A DNA stretch of 56,254 nucleotides from an uncultured Clostridia bacterium (GCA_947589665.1 CANQBJ010000008.1:1-56254), one strand, 5' to 3'. Counted from the stretch's first letter, positions 10,504 through 19,126 are shown. Notes: a model not told the origin generated them from the letters alone. Program-made: numbers and translations.

Positions 10504-10532
10504 ATAATACCACTAAAACAAATGTTCGTCAA
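10504..10532 (-). promoter_or_regulatory. uvrBA promoter with LexA/DinR-type box
   Basis: Reverse strand: TTGACG (10527-10532), 17-bp spacer, TATTAT (10504-10509). Within the spacer, reverse-strand CGAACATTTGTTTT (10515-10528) matches the Gram-positive SOS box CGAACRNRYGTTYC at 12 of 14 positions. A repressor there would sit between -35 and -10. SOS control of uvrB is well known in Bacillus; here it is inferred from the box. Confidence 0.7.
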
Positions 10533-10543
10533 GAGGTATTACA

Positions 10544-10586
10544 ATGGGGCTGCCGCATTTTATTCAATACGGCAACCCCATTTTTG
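10544..10586 (+). terminator. Terminator-like hairpin upstream of uvrB
   Basis: Stem ATGGGG-c-TGCCG with CGGCA-a-CCCCAT, then TTTTTG on the forward strand. No forward-strand gene ends here, so it may block antisense transcription or be a remnant. It sits 14 bp before repeat R3. Confidence 0.5.
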
Positions 10587-10599
10587 TTGGATATATAGT

Positions 10600-10872
10600 T
10601 AAATTTTTGTTTAACGTAGAAAAACGACCCTTCCACCAACCTTCGGTTGGTCCCCCTCCCCTCCGACGCTACGCTAGGGGAGGTCGCTTACCGCAAAGGC
10701 TGTGATATATGCAAAATTATCGCTTTTTATACTATTTAAGTGACTTTGAAAGGAATAACCCTAAAGCTCCCCTTCGCAAGGGGAGCTGTCAGCCGCGGCA
10801 AAAGCTTATATAAAAATAGCTGTGAACGGGGCTGACTGAGAGGTCGAACCTATTCTTATAAACAAAAATTTA
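10600..10872 (+). repeat. Interspersed repeat copy R3 (MITE-like)
   Basis: A 273-bp copy of the family with intact ends TAAATTTTTGTTTA and TAAACAAAAATTTA. The first internal hairpin is ACCAACC/GGTTGGT instead of the ACCATGC/GCATGGT of R2, so pairing is kept by compensatory change. This is the only copy lying between divergent genes (uvrB and arsR); its right end is 20 bp from the -35 box of the arsR promoter. Together with the uvrB promoter it accounts for the 507-bp gap between the two genes. Confidence 0.9.
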
Positions 10873-10892
10873 ATTTGACAGTCTTTTTTCTA

Positions 10893-10920
10893 TTGACAAC
10901 GTTAAATAATATGATATAAT
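10893..10920 (+). promoter_or_regulatory. Promoter of the metal-efflux operon
   Basis: TTGACA (10893-10898), 16-bp spacer, TATAAT (10915-10920): both hexamers match consensus exactly. The operator at 10924-10945 starts 3 bp downstream of the -10 box. Confidence 0.85.
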
Positions 10921-10923
10921 GTT

Positions 10924-10945
10924 TATATGAACAGATATTCATATA
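10924..10945 (+). promoter_or_regulatory. ArsR/CzrA-type operator
   Basis: Perfect inverted repeat TATATGAA-N6-TTCATATA covering the expected transcription start. Its size and half-sites match operators of SmtB/ArsR-family zinc and cadmium sensors. It lies just upstream of the arsR-like gene, which suggests autoregulation. Confidence 0.8.
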
Positions 10946-10974
10946 TTGATATATTAATATAAGGGGGTATTTCC

Positions 10975-11298
10975 GTGTCAGATAAAAAACCTATGCTGTC
11001 CGAGGAAATGTGCTATGATCTTGCCGATTTTTTTAAGAATTTCGACGACGCTACAAGAATAAAAATATTATATGCTCTTTTCCGCAGGGAAATGTGCGTA
11101 AGCGAGCTTGTAAAGGAGCTTGATATGAATCAGTCCGCAATATCGCATCAGCTTAGGGTGTTAAGGCAAAGCGACCTTGTAAAGTTCCGCAAGGAGGGAC
11201 AGACTGCCGTATACTCCCTTGATGACGACCACGTTGCAACACTTCTGGAAATGGGTATAGAGCATATAAGACATAAGAATGGATATGAGGAGGAATAG
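10975..11298 (+). CDS. ArsR/SmtB-family metal-sensing repressor (CzrA-like)
   Basis: A 107-residue winged-helix repressor. The DNA-binding helix lies around MNQSAISHQLRVLR (about residues 52-65). Near the C-terminus the sequence fits DxH-x10-HxxH exactly (DDH, ten residues, HIRH), which is the alpha-5 Zn/Co site of CzrA, SmtB and NmtR. There is no ELCVCDL-type Cys pair, though MCVSEL has one Cys. Start is GTG with AGGGGGT about 8 bp upstream. The next gene, a P-type metal ATPase, begins 2 bp after the stop. Expected action: bind the 10924-10945 operator without metal and release it when zinc or a similar ion accumulates. Confidence 0.92.
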   Translation: MSDKKPMLSEEMCYDLADFFKNFDDATRIKILYALFRREMCVSELVKELDMNQSAISHQLRVLRQSDLVKFRKEGQTAVYSLDDDHVATLLEMGIEHIRHKNGYEEE

Positions 11299-11300
11299 TT

Positions 11301-13187
11301 ATGCATGAAATAAACGAGCATGAGCATGAACACTGCCATAAGGAGCATTGTCACGAGGAGGACGGCTGTTGCTGCTGTCACGAACATGACAATGATGAGG
11401 GCTATATCAAAAAGGGCATAATCAGAATAGCGGCAGGACTTATAGCCTTAGGCATTGCCATATTCACACAAGGCGCCGTAAGCATTGTATTCTATATTAT
11501 AGCTTACGTTATATTCGGCTATGACGTAGTACTTGAGGCAGTTGAGAATATAAGGGAAGGTCATTTGTTTGACGAGAACTTTCTTATGTCCCTTGCTACG
11601 ATATGCGCTCTTGCCATAGGAGAATATACCGAGGCCGTTGCGGTAATGCTGTTCTATCAGATAGGCGAATTTTTACAGGGCGCCGTTGTAAACCGTTCAA
11701 GGCGGTCTATAAAGGACTTAATGGAGCTTAATATAGACGATGTGAATATACTTAAGGACGGAAATATAGTGACCGTTGAGCCGGAGGACATTGAGATAGG
11801 CGATATAGTCGTAATAAAGCCGGGCGAAAAAATACCCGTTGACGGAATAATAACTCAGGGTTCTACCTCACTTGATATGAAATCCCTTACAGGCGAATCG
11901 GTGCCTGTGGAAAAGGCGGAGGGCGACAGTGTTATAAGCGGTTCCGTAAACAATGCATCTCTTATATATGTAAAAGCCGAAAAAAGATATTCCGACTCAA
12001 CTGTTGCACGTATAATGGATATGGTAGAAAATGCCTCTTCACATAAATCAGAAACAGAAAGCTTTATATCCCGCTTTGCCAAAATATATACTCCCGCAGT
12101 TGTGCTGGCAGCCCTGCTGGTAGTGCTTATACCTGTGCTTATGGGCTGCGATTTCAGAACATGGCTCTACAGGGCGCTTATTTTCCTTGTAGCCTCCTGT
12201 CCCTGCGCTCTTGTGGTATCTATACCTCTTACCTTCTTTGCGGGAATAGGCACTCTTTCCCGAAAGGGCGTACTTGTAAAGGGCAGCAATTATGTTGAAC
12301 TGCTGAGCAGGACCGACACCGTGGTCATGGATAAGACAGGTACTATCACAAAGGGTGAATTTGAAGTAACTGACATTAAGGGCGGAGAAACTCTTAAATA
12401 TGCGGCAAGCCTCGAAAGATTTTCAACTCATCCCATGGGCGCCGCTGTAGTTGACAAATACGAAGGCGAATACCTTGACGCAGAGGATGTAAAGAATATC
12501 ACAGGGTTCGGTGTATCAGGCAAAATAGAGGGCAAAACAATACTTGCAGGCAGCAAAAGGCTTATGGACAGCGAAGGCATAAGCTGTGACGACGGCTATA
12601 ACATATATGTTGCTGTGGAGGGCAAGTGCATAGGCGCCATAGCAGTCGAGGACACCGTAAAGCCCGACAGCAAAAGGGCAGTTGACGACCTTAATTCATT
12701 GGGTATTGCAAATATTGCCATGCTTACGGGAGATAAAAAGGAGATAGCAGGCAAAATAGCAAAGGATGTAGGCATAAAGAATGTATATTCTGAGCTTTTG
12801 CCCCAGGATAAGGTAAGCACAATAGAAACTCTCTACAGTACAGGTTCATCGGATATTGCTGCCATAGGCGACGGTATAAACGATGCTCCGGTACTGGCAA
12901 GAGCAGACATAGGCATAGCCATGGGCGGCATAGGTTCAGACGCAGCCATAGAGGCGGCAGATGTAGTGATTATGGAGGATTCTCTTGCAAAGCTCCCTGT
13001 CGCTATAAGGCTCGCAAGGGCAACTATGAAGCTGTGCAGGGAAAACGTGACCTTTGTGCTGGCTATCAAGATAATAGTTCTTATACTGGCAGTCATAGGC
13101 AAAAGCAATATGTGGCTTGCGGTATTTGCCGACGTAGGCGTTGCACTTCTGGCTGTCCTCAATTCCATAAGAATAACAAGAATGTAA
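11301..13187 (+). CDS. Zn/Cd/Pb-exporting P1B-type ATPase (ZntA/CadA-like)
   Basis: A 628-residue heavy-metal efflux ATPase. The short N-terminus (residues 2-30) is packed with His, Cys and Glu, including CCCC, in place of the usual HMA metal-binding domain. Motifs in order: TGES (197-200), CPC in the membrane (300-302), phosphorylated Asp in DKTGT (Asp344), THP (376-378), GDGINDAP (about 530). The last helices hold NVTFVLAIK and ADVG, matching the Asn/Lys and Asp-x-Gly features of P1B-2 Zn/Cd/Pb pumps. A GGAGG site overlaps the end of the arsR gene, so translation is coupled. It should pump divalent soft metals out under control of the neighbouring sensor. The exact metal is inferred. Confidence 0.93.
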   Translation: MHEINEHEHEHCHKEHCHEEDGCCCCHEHDNDEGYIKKGIIRIAAGLIALGIAIFTQGAVSIVFYIIAYVIFGYDVVLEAVENIREGHLFDENFLMSLATICALAIGEYTEAVAVMLFYQIGEFLQGAVVNRSRRSIKDLMELNIDDVNILKDGNIVTVEPEDIEIGDIVVIKPGEKIPVDGIITQGSTSLDMKSLTGESVPVEKAEGDSVISGSVNNASLIYVKAEKRYSDSTVARIMDMVENASSHKSETESFISRFAKIYTPAVVLAALLVVLIPVLMGCDFRTWLYRALIFLVASCPCALVVSIPLTFFAGIGTLSRKGVLVKGSNYVELLSRTDTVVMDKTGTITKGEFEVTDIKGGETLKYAASLERFSTHPMGAAVVDKYEGEYLDAEDVKNITGFGVSGKIEGKTILAGSKRLMDSEGISCDDGYNIYVAVEGKCIGAIAVEDTVKPDSKRAVDDLNSLGIANIAMLTGDKKEIAGKIAKDVGIKNVYSELLPQDKVSTIETLYSTGSSDIAAIGDGINDAPVLARADIGIAMGGIGSDAAIEAADVVIMEDSLAKLPVAIRLARATMKLCRENVTFVLAIKIIVLILAVIGKSNMWLAVFADVGVALLAVLNSIRITRM

Positions 13188-13216
13188 ATAAAGCGGCAGC
13201 TGTTTTAGTACCATAA

Positions 13217-13272
13217 AAGTGTAGGAGTTATATGTATTTCATTAACACTTTAACTCCTGCACTTATTTTTTT
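13217..13272 (+). terminator. Intrinsic terminator after the metal-efflux operon
   Basis: A 14-bp stem AAGTGTAGGAGTTA / TAACTCCTGCACTT (one G-T pair) with about a 20-nt loop, followed by ATTTTTTT. Confidence 0.8.
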
Positions 13273-13305
13273 ATTGCAAAAAACTTTATTTTTTATTTTT
13301 TTAAG

Positions 13306-13334
13306 TGGACAAACTTAATAAAATATGCTAATAT
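13306..13334 (+). promoter_or_regulatory. Promoter for lrp-like/degV operon
   Basis: TGGACA (13306-13311), 17-bp spacer, TAATAT (13329-13334), 46 bp upstream of the Lrp-family gene. Confidence 0.55.
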
Positions 13335-13380
13335 ATTTACAGGCTTAAATATATTAATATTTAGTAAGGAGGGTTTACAT

Positions 13381-13821
13381 ATGGACAGTATAGATGTTAA
13401 AATTTTGGATATGCTTCAAAAGAATGCCAGAACACCTCTTAAAGCTATTGCAGAAAAGGTATTTTTATCCTCTCCTGCTGTTTCCACAAGAATAGAGCAT
13501 CTTGAAAAGCAGGGAATAATAAAGTCATATACGGCTACTCTTGATAAAGAAAAGCTGGGATATCATATTACTGCCTTTATCAATCTTGAAATGGAGCCTA
13601 CACAGAAGCAGGAATTTTACCCTTTCATACAGGGTATAACAAACGTACTGGAATGCAACTGTGTAACAGGAGAATACAGTATGCTTTTAAAGGTCGCCTT
13701 CAAAAGCACTGTTGAGCTTGATTCCTTTATAGGCAAGCTCCAGCACTTCGGAAAGACAAGTACACAGATAGTCTTTTCAACTCCTGTGGAGCCAAGAGGT
13801 ATCAAAATTACTGAGGAGTAA
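13381..13821 (+). CDS. Lrp/AsnC-family transcriptional regulator
   Basis: A 146-residue protein of normal Lrp length. An N-terminal helix-turn-helix (VFLSSPAVSTRIEHLEKQG, about residues 25-43) leads to a RAM-type ligand-sensing domain (about 65-146) with CVTGEYSMLLKV. Family members sense amino acids or related metabolites and form octameric DNA-wrapping discs. Start has AAGGAGGG 7 bp upstream. A degV-like gene follows 6 bp downstream and probably shares the transcript. The effector and targets cannot be predicted. Confidence 0.92.
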   Translation: MDSIDVKILDMLQKNARTPLKAIAEKVFLSSPAVSTRIEHLEKQGIIKSYTATLDKEKLGYHITAFINLEMEPTQKQEFYPFIQGITNVLECNCVTGEYSMLLKVAFKSTVELDSFIGKLQHFGKTSTQIVFSTPVEPRGIKITEE

Positions 13822-13827
13822 GCTTTT

Positions 13828-14676
13828 ATGTCGATAAAACTTTTTTCGGACAGTTCTGCGGATATTTCGCCTAAAATGGCAGATGCTATGGACATTACAA
13901 TAATTCCGTTGTATATTTCATTTGACGGCAAGAAATACTACAGAGAAAACATAGACCTGTCACCTGAGAAATTTTATACTTTGCTGTGTCAGCCCGAGGC
14001 TGCGCCCAAGACCTCATGCCCGCCCTTGGCAGAATTTATATCAGCCTTTGAAAAGGAGCTTAAAAAGGGAAATGACGTAGTGTGCGTATGTATTTCGGCT
14101 AAGCTGAGCAGTTCATATCAGACGGCTGTAAATGCGGCTGAAATACTTTCGGACAGCTATGACAACAGGGTCCTTGTAATAGACTCTATAGGCGCAACGG
14201 GTTCTCAGACTCTTCTTGTGCTTGAAATATACAAGATGATAGAGAACGGACTTGCCCTTGAGGATATCGGCAGGATATCAGAGGAATTGAAGTATACAAG
14301 CGGTGTATATTTCACTCTTGACGATCTTTCTTTCCTACAGAAAGGCGGAAGAATAGGCAAGGCATCAGCATTGTTGGGTACTATCCTCAATATAAAGCCT
14401 ATACTTAAGGTAGAGGACGGAGAAGTCGTTCCCGTAGGCAGGATACGAGGCAGGAAAAAGGCTGTGGAGGAAGTGCTGAGGCAGTTCAGCAATAATATTA
14501 CAGATAAGGACAGCTACAGCATATGCGCCCTTAAGTTTGAACAGGATGAAAATGCCGAAAATCTTGCAGAGTTTTTAGACTGTAAGGATGTCATCAATAT
14601 ATACTTAGGCGCTGCGATCGGCTGCCACACAGGACCTACACCTGTAGGTGTAGCTTATATAAAAAAATATAGATAA
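13828..14676 (+). CDS. DegV-family fatty-acid-binding protein (FakB-like)
   Basis: A 282-residue DegV protein. Family signatures seen are FSDSSADI at the start, CVCISAKLSSSYQTA (about residues 89-103), the DDLSFLQKGGRIG motif (about 167-179), and a C-terminal domain ending in HTGPTPVGVAY. DegV/FakB proteins bind a fatty acid and present it to the FakA kinase for phospholipid synthesis. No fakA lies nearby. The gene follows the Lrp-type regulator closely and is ended by the terminator at 14691-14730. Confidence 0.93.
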   Translation: MSIKLFSDSSADISPKMADAMDITIIPLYISFDGKKYYRENIDLSPEKFYTLLCQPEAAPKTSCPPLAEFISAFEKELKKGNDVVCVCISAKLSSSYQTAVNAAEILSDSYDNRVLVIDSIGATGSQTLLVLEIYKMIENGLALEDIGRISEELKYTSGVYFTLDDLSFLQKGGRIGKASALLGTILNIKPILKVEDGEVVPVGRIRGRKKAVEEVLRQFSNNITDKDSYSICALKFEQDENAENLAEFLDCKDVINIYLGAAIGCHTGPTPVGVAYIKKYR

Positions 14677-14690
14677 AAGGCTGTTAATTA

Positions 14691-14730
14691 AAAATGACGG
14701 TTTTGTCGCTATGACAAAACCGTCATTTTG
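14691..14730 (+). terminator. Intrinsic terminator after degV
   Basis: Perfect 17-bp stem AAAATGACGGTTTTGTC / GACAAAACCGTCATTTT with a 5-nt loop and trailing T residues. Its A-rich 5' side makes it bidirectional in principle. Confidence 0.85.
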
Positions 14731-14782
14731 TTATGTAATGGTATTGACTGATTTTGTTTTTGTAAATGTAAGTAGATGAGAT

Positions 14783-15031
14783 AACTTTGTGTTTATGTTA
14801 GTAAGGCGACCCTTCCACCATGCTGCGCATGGTCCCCCTCCCCTCCGACGCTAACGCTAGGGGAGGTTATTTGCCGCAAGGCAGTGACAGCAGCTTAGTT
14901 GTCTCTTTTTCTAAGTAAAAAGGCGCATACCTAAAGCTCCCCTTCGCAAGGGGAGCTGTCAGCCGCGGCAAAAGCTTATATAAAAATAGCTGTGAGCGGG
15001 GCTGACTGAGAGGTCGATAAACAAAAATTTA
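14783..15031 (+). repeat. Interspersed repeat copy R4 (MITE-like)
   Basis: A 249-bp copy. The right end TAAACAAAAATTTA (15018-15031) is intact, 11 bp from the lon-like stop codon. The left end is worn (AACTTTGTGTTTA). About 12 bp of the usual AACCTATTC spacer before the right end is missing. The internal hairpins ACCATGC/GCATGGT, CCTCCCCT/AGGGGAGG and AGCTCCCC/GGGGAGCT are kept. With the terminator at 14691 it fills the gap between converging degV and lon. Confidence 0.88.
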
Positions 15032-15042
15032 AAACAACAGCC

Positions 15043-17433
15043 TTAATTCGTACTTTTCTTATAATATCCCTTAAGCTTGTCGTAAACAAGAGCATGAATG
15101 CTGCCCTTGGAGTAGCCCCCTCCTGCAAGGCGTTTTCCCGCCTTTTTTCCCATAAGCAGTTCAATGCCGTCGTCTATGGTATCAATGGCATATACGTGGA
15201 ATTCCCCTTTTTTAACAGAGGCTACTATATCATCTCTCAGTACCAGGTCTTTTACATTTGACGCAGGTATTATACAGCCCTGTCCTCCCGTGAAGCCCCT
15301 TGCCTTGCACACATCGTAAAAGCCCTCTATCTTGTAGGTGACTCCGCCTATAGGCTGTATCTCACCTCGCTGATTCATACTGCCTGTGACTGCAAGCTCC
15401 TGATTTATGGGAGCATCGGCAAGACTTGAAATAATGGCATAGGTCTCAGTTGAGGAGGCGCTGTCGCCGTCTATACCGTTATAGCTTTGCTCAAAACATA
15501 TGCGGCAGCTGAGAGTAAGAGGAAAGTCCTGAGCATACTTGCCTCCCAGATAGCCTGTAAGCACCTGAACGCCCTTATCATGAACGGAGCCGCTCATTTC
15601 AGCCTCTTTCTCTATGTTGACGATACCTGCCTTGCCCATATAGGTGCTGGCTGTGATCCTTGCAGGCAGACCAAAGGTATGATCTCCCGTTTCCATAACG
15701 CAAAGACCGTTTATCTGACCTACCTTGCTTCCTTGGGTATCTATAAATATCTCATTATTATTTATCATCTCGGAATATTTGCCTGCATATATATCCATTC
15801 TTTCATGCTTTTTGTCAATGGCCTTTCTGACATACTTTTCGGAAATAGACCTTGCGCCGTCAAGAGTCGCCCAGGTATTTGCCTCGGCAAGTATATCGCC
15901 TATTATGCCAAACCTTGTGGTAAGCTTATCCTGTCTTTCCGCAAGCCTTATTGAATACTCCAGAAGCTCGCACATGGCATTCTTGTTTACGGGCAGGGTT
16001 TTCTCCTTTTCGGCATAGCCCCTTATAAATCCAAGAGTTGCGCTTATATTTTCATTGGAATAGTCCATTTCATAGTCGAAAAGGGAGCATATCCTGAAAA
16101 GTCTGCCGAAATCATCGTCATATTGTTTTATAAGCTCATAGTAAAGCATAGAGCCTATTATTATTATCTTTACATCAACATCCGCAGGCTCAGGCTGTAT
16201 TCCCGCAACTGCAAGACCGCCTAACTGATATTCCTTCATAGGCTCAATAGTCACTTTATTTGTCTTAAGCGCCCTTTTCAGGGTTTCCCAGGCAAAGAGA
16301 TTGTTGAAAAGATCCGATGCATGGAATATCATATATCCGCCGTTTGCCTTGTGGAGAAGTCCTGCCTTTATCTTCATAAAATCCGTTACAAGATTTCCGT
16401 TTTCGTTTTCGTATTCTACCTCGCCTACAAGATTGGCATAGGTGGGATTATAGCATACGATAACAGGCGCGCCCTTAAGCTCACTGTTGTCCACAATGAG
16501 ATTTACATCGTATTTCTTAAGAAATTCCTCAGAGCTTTTTCTTGCTATCCAGGGCATTACTGAGGAAAGCGGGTCCTCTTGTCTATCTCCGCTGTCTGCC
16601 GCAAAGCTGTCTATATTGTCCAGTATATCCTCCTTGACGTCGGAGAGATATTGGCTTACCGCCTTGTTATCCGCATACTTCTCCTGAAGTCGTCCCAGGA
16701 AATGTCCCACAGTCATAAGACCTGTGTTGTAGTCCATTTCCTCTATTCTGCTCTGAGCCTCATTGTCTATTTCCTTTATAAGCTTCATCGTTCTGCCAGC
16801 AAGCTCATGTACCTCATCAGAGCCTTCGGATATATTTTCCTTAGTCGTTTCGTCCAGTTCCTCAAATTCCTCTTCGCTTATGGTCTTGCCGTCAACTATA
16901 GGCAGAAAATATATTGAACCGTTTCCGCTTACCTTTACGCCGAAGTTAAATTCCTTTGCCGCCTCTGTAAGCTCCTTTACAGCCTCGTCCTTATCCTTCT
17001 GCGCCGCCTTGAGTATCCTGCTTTTGTCCTCCTCGTGTTCCGCTGAGGAAAATGCCTCAGGCAGTTCTATACTCAGCTGATCTATAAGCTCGCCCATATC
17101 CTCCTTAAACTCCTTGCCCCTGCCTGCCTTGAGCTTTAAGAGCTTGGGAACATTTACGTTTTTGAAGTCCAGGACATAGCACATATCCTCCGGAGTTTTC
17201 TCCTTAGCCGCTATTTCTCTTGCATACTTTTCTGCAAAGGTCGTCTTGCCGCTGGCAGAAAGTCCCGCCACATATATATTGTAGCCCTTGCTCTTTACGC
17301 TGAGGCCGAATTTAAGAGCCTCTGCGCCCTTGGGCTGACCTATAAGATCATTGTCATATATACTGTCATCAAAATTTATATCCGAATAGTTGCAAAATTT
17401 CTTAAGCTGTCTGTAGCCCAGCTTCTTTATCAT
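15043..17433 (-). CDS. Lon-family ATP-dependent protease (LonB/AAA_32 type)
   Basis: A 796-residue AAA+ protease of the non-canonical Lon group. Walker A is GLSASGKT (residues 57-64), with a long helical insertion (about 100-280) typical of the AAA_32-type ATPase. The C-terminal S16 peptidase domain has catalytic Ser in GDSASSTE (about residue 658) and Lys in GGVTYKIEGF (about 701). There is no N-terminal LAN domain and no obvious membrane segment. Such proteases degrade unfolded or regulatory proteins. It starts 15 bp after rimI and has a GGAGGT site. It closes the tsaE-tsaB-rimI-lon operon; the connection to tRNA modification is positional only. Confidence 0.92.
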   Translation of the reverse strand: MIKKLGYRQLKKFCNYSDINFDDSIYDNDLIGQPKGAEALKFGLSVKSKGYNIYVAGLSASGKTTFAEKYAREIAAKEKTPEDMCYVLDFKNVNVPKLLKLKAGRGKEFKEDMGELIDQLSIELPEAFSSAEHEEDKSRILKAAQKDKDEAVKELTEAAKEFNFGVKVSGNGSIYFLPIVDGKTISEEEFEELDETTKENISEGSDEVHELAGRTMKLIKEIDNEAQSRIEEMDYNTGLMTVGHFLGRLQEKYADNKAVSQYLSDVKEDILDNIDSFAADSGDRQEDPLSSVMPWIARKSSEEFLKKYDVNLIVDNSELKGAPVIVCYNPTYANLVGEVEYENENGNLVTDFMKIKAGLLHKANGGYMIFHASDLFNNLFAWETLKRALKTNKVTIEPMKEYQLGGLAVAGIQPEPADVDVKIIIIGSMLYYELIKQYDDDFGRLFRICSLFDYEMDYSNENISATLGFIRGYAEKEKTLPVNKNAMCELLEYSIRLAERQDKLTTRFGIIGDILAEANTWATLDGARSISEKYVRKAIDKKHERMDIYAGKYSEMINNNEIFIDTQGSKVGQINGLCVMETGDHTFGLPARITASTYMGKAGIVNIEKEAEMSGSVHDKGVQVLTGYLGGKYAQDFPLTLSCRICFEQSYNGIDGDSASSTETYAIISSLADAPINQELAVTGSMNQRGEIQPIGGVTYKIEGFYDVCKARGFTGGQGCIIPASNVKDLVLRDDIVASVKKGEFHVYAIDTIDDGIELLMGKKAGKRLAGGGYSKGSIHALVYDKLKGYYKKSTN

Positions 17434-17448
17434 ATCAACACCTCCGTT

Positions 17449-17907
17449 TTACCTGATCATATCCTCCTCATTTATAAGGTATTTCCACATTATGAGAGCG
17501 TCCTCCCTGTTGTCCTCATAATATTCTGGACGTATACCCTCAAGCCTGAATCCGTTATTTTTATATAGCGTAAGGGCAGCATTATTGCTTTTTCGTACCT
17601 CCAAAGTCAGACCTATCATTTCCTTTTCCTCAGCTATTTTTATAAGCGCCTTTACAAGGGCATCTCCTATACCCCTGCGTCTGTGGTCTCTGTGTACCGC
17701 TATATTAGTAATATGCCCTTCTGTTACAACGTGCCACATACCGCCGTAGCCTATTACTCTGCCGTCCTCCACGGCAACAACATATATAGCAAGCTTATTT
17801 TCAAGCTCCTGCTCAAATGCCCTTTTGCTCCAGGGTATTGAAAAGCAGTCCTTTTCTATTGCATAAACGTCGTCTATATGGCTCCTATTCATGGGAGTTA
17901 TCTGCAT
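17449..17907 (-). CDS. rimI: Ribosomal protein S18 alanine N-acetyltransferase
   Basis: A 152-residue GNAT acetyltransferase. The acetyl-CoA loop is in HRDHRRRGIGDALV (about residues 73-86) and the terminal motif is ALTLYKNNGF. Family members acetylate the N-terminal Ala of ribosomal protein S18. The start overlaps the end of tsaB by 23 bp, with GGAGGAG just upstream inside tsaB. The tsaE-tsaB-rimI order is common in Firmicutes and strongly supports the assignment. Confidence 0.93.
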   Translation of the reverse strand: MQITPMNRSHIDDVYAIEKDCFSIPWSKRAFEQELENKLAIYVVAVEDGRVIGYGGMWHVVTEGHITNIAVHRDHRRRGIGDALVKALIKIAEEKEMIGLTLEVRKSNNAALTLYKNNGFRLEGIRPEYYEDNREDALIMWKYLINEEDMIR

Positions 17908-18589
17908 TTTTCTCCTCCAACTCTCTTTCTGCCTGAGATTTTCTCAGATACATTATTTCAAGATCATTTGGCTCTACTGCCATATCCTCTCTTTCCATGG
18001 CAAGGGCAGCTATACATGCCGCTCTCTGCATATTGGCAGATATAGGTGCAAAGGAAAAATCAGCGCTGTAAGCCCTTATCACATCTCTGAACACGGGAAC
18101 ACCGTCGCCTAAAAAAACTGCGCCCTCGTCAAGTGACGCTACATGGGATAAAAGCTCCTTTATATCGCAAGCCATATAATCCGCCACTCTTTCAAAGCCC
18201 TCAACACAGGAGTATATACTTGTATACACTTGATTTCTTCTTGCGTCCATAATAGGCACTATAAGCTTATCACTGCCATACATATTGTATGCCAATCCAT
18301 CTAATGTTGGTATGGGTATTATCTTCTTATCCAGACCATGAGCAAGCCCCTTTGCCGCCGCTGCGCCTATCCTCAGCCCCGTAAAGCTGCCGGGACCACA
18401 GGCGCAGGCTATGTAGTCCACCGTCTTCATATCCAGTTCTGTCATATTCTTAATATGCTCTATAAGGGGCATAAGTGTCTGTGAATGTGTGATCTTATGG
18501 TTCAATGTAAATTCCGCTATGGTTTTGTTTTCATCTGCAAGAGCTACGCTTGCCACAAGTCCCGTGGTATCCAAAGCAAGTATCTTCAT
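17885..18589 (-). CDS. tsaB: tRNA t6A threonylcarbamoyladenosine protein TsaB
   Basis: A 234-residue ASKHA-fold protein, the scaffold partner of TsaD in making t6A37 on ANN-decoding tRNAs. It opens with MKILALDTTG and carries ACGPGSFTGLRIG (about residues 64-76), the TsaB hallmark. The start is directly at the tsaE stop with AGGTGA upstream. The C-terminus overlaps rimI. TsaD is not in the window. Confidence 0.95.
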   Translation of the reverse strand: MKILALDTTGLVASVALADENKTIAEFTLNHKITHSQTLMPLIEHIKNMTELDMKTVDYIACACGPGSFTGLRIGAAAAKGLAHGLDKKIIPIPTLDGLAYNMYGSDKLIVPIMDARRNQVYTSIYSCVEGFERVADYMACDIKELLSHVASLDEGAVFLGDGVPVFRDVIRAYSADFSFAPISANMQRAACIAALAMEREDMAVEPNDLEIMYLRKSQAERELEEKNADNSHE

Positions 18590-19012
18590 TTATATCACCT
18601 CTATTTTCCTGTAACAAATATCCTCTTTTGTAAGGTCCTTTTCTATAACTATCCACTTTGCATCCTTAGGTATGATATCCTCTATAAGCTCTGCCCATTC
18701 TATAAGGCATATGCCATCGCCGTCTATATATTCCTCATAGCCTATGTCGTACATTTCGTCGCTGTCGCCTATTCTGTATACATCAAAATGATACAAGGGT
18801 ATTCTGCCCTCTCTGTATTCATTTATTATAGTAAAGGTAGGACTTGTAATATGCTCGGTTATGCCCAGACCCTCGGCAAAGCCCTTTGTAAAAACAGTCT
18901 TGCCTGTGCCAAGGTCTCCCTTAAGGCAGTATACCTCCCCTGCCTGCGCTCTTCTGCCAAGCTCATAGCCTATCCTTTTTGTTTCTTCTTCATTATATGT
19001 TTCGTATTTCAT
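18590..19012 (-). CDS. tsaE: tRNA t6A biosynthesis ATPase TsaE
   Basis: A 140-residue P-loop ATPase with Walker A GDLGTGKT (about residues 33-40), the motif SPTFTIINEY and the FDVYR segment typical of TsaE. It powers turnover of the TsaB-TsaD complex. GGGAG lies 8 bp before the ATG. It is the first gene of the operon and has its own promoter at 19039-19067. Confidence 0.95.
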   Translation of the reverse strand: MKYETYNEEETKRIGYELGRRAQAGEVYCLKGDLGTGKTVFTKGFAEGLGITEHITSPTFTIINEYREGRIPLYHFDVYRIGDSDEMYDIGYEEYIDGDGICLIEWAELIEDIIPKDAKWIVIEKDLTKEDICYRKIEVI

Positions 19013-19038
19013 AGTTTAATCTCCCGTTTAGTCTATTA

Positions 19039-19067
19039 ATAATAACACATTTATAAGAGTTTTGCAA
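19039..19067 (-). promoter_or_regulatory. Promoter for tsaE-tsaB-rimI-lon operon
   Basis: Reverse strand: TTGCAA (19062-19067), 17-bp spacer, TATTAT (19039-19044), 26 bp ahead of tsaE. Confidence 0.65.
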
Positions 19068-19126
19068 CCTGAGAACAAATTGATTTTTGCCTATCCGATT
19101 TGGCGAAATTAAGGGGGCGGGAGTAA

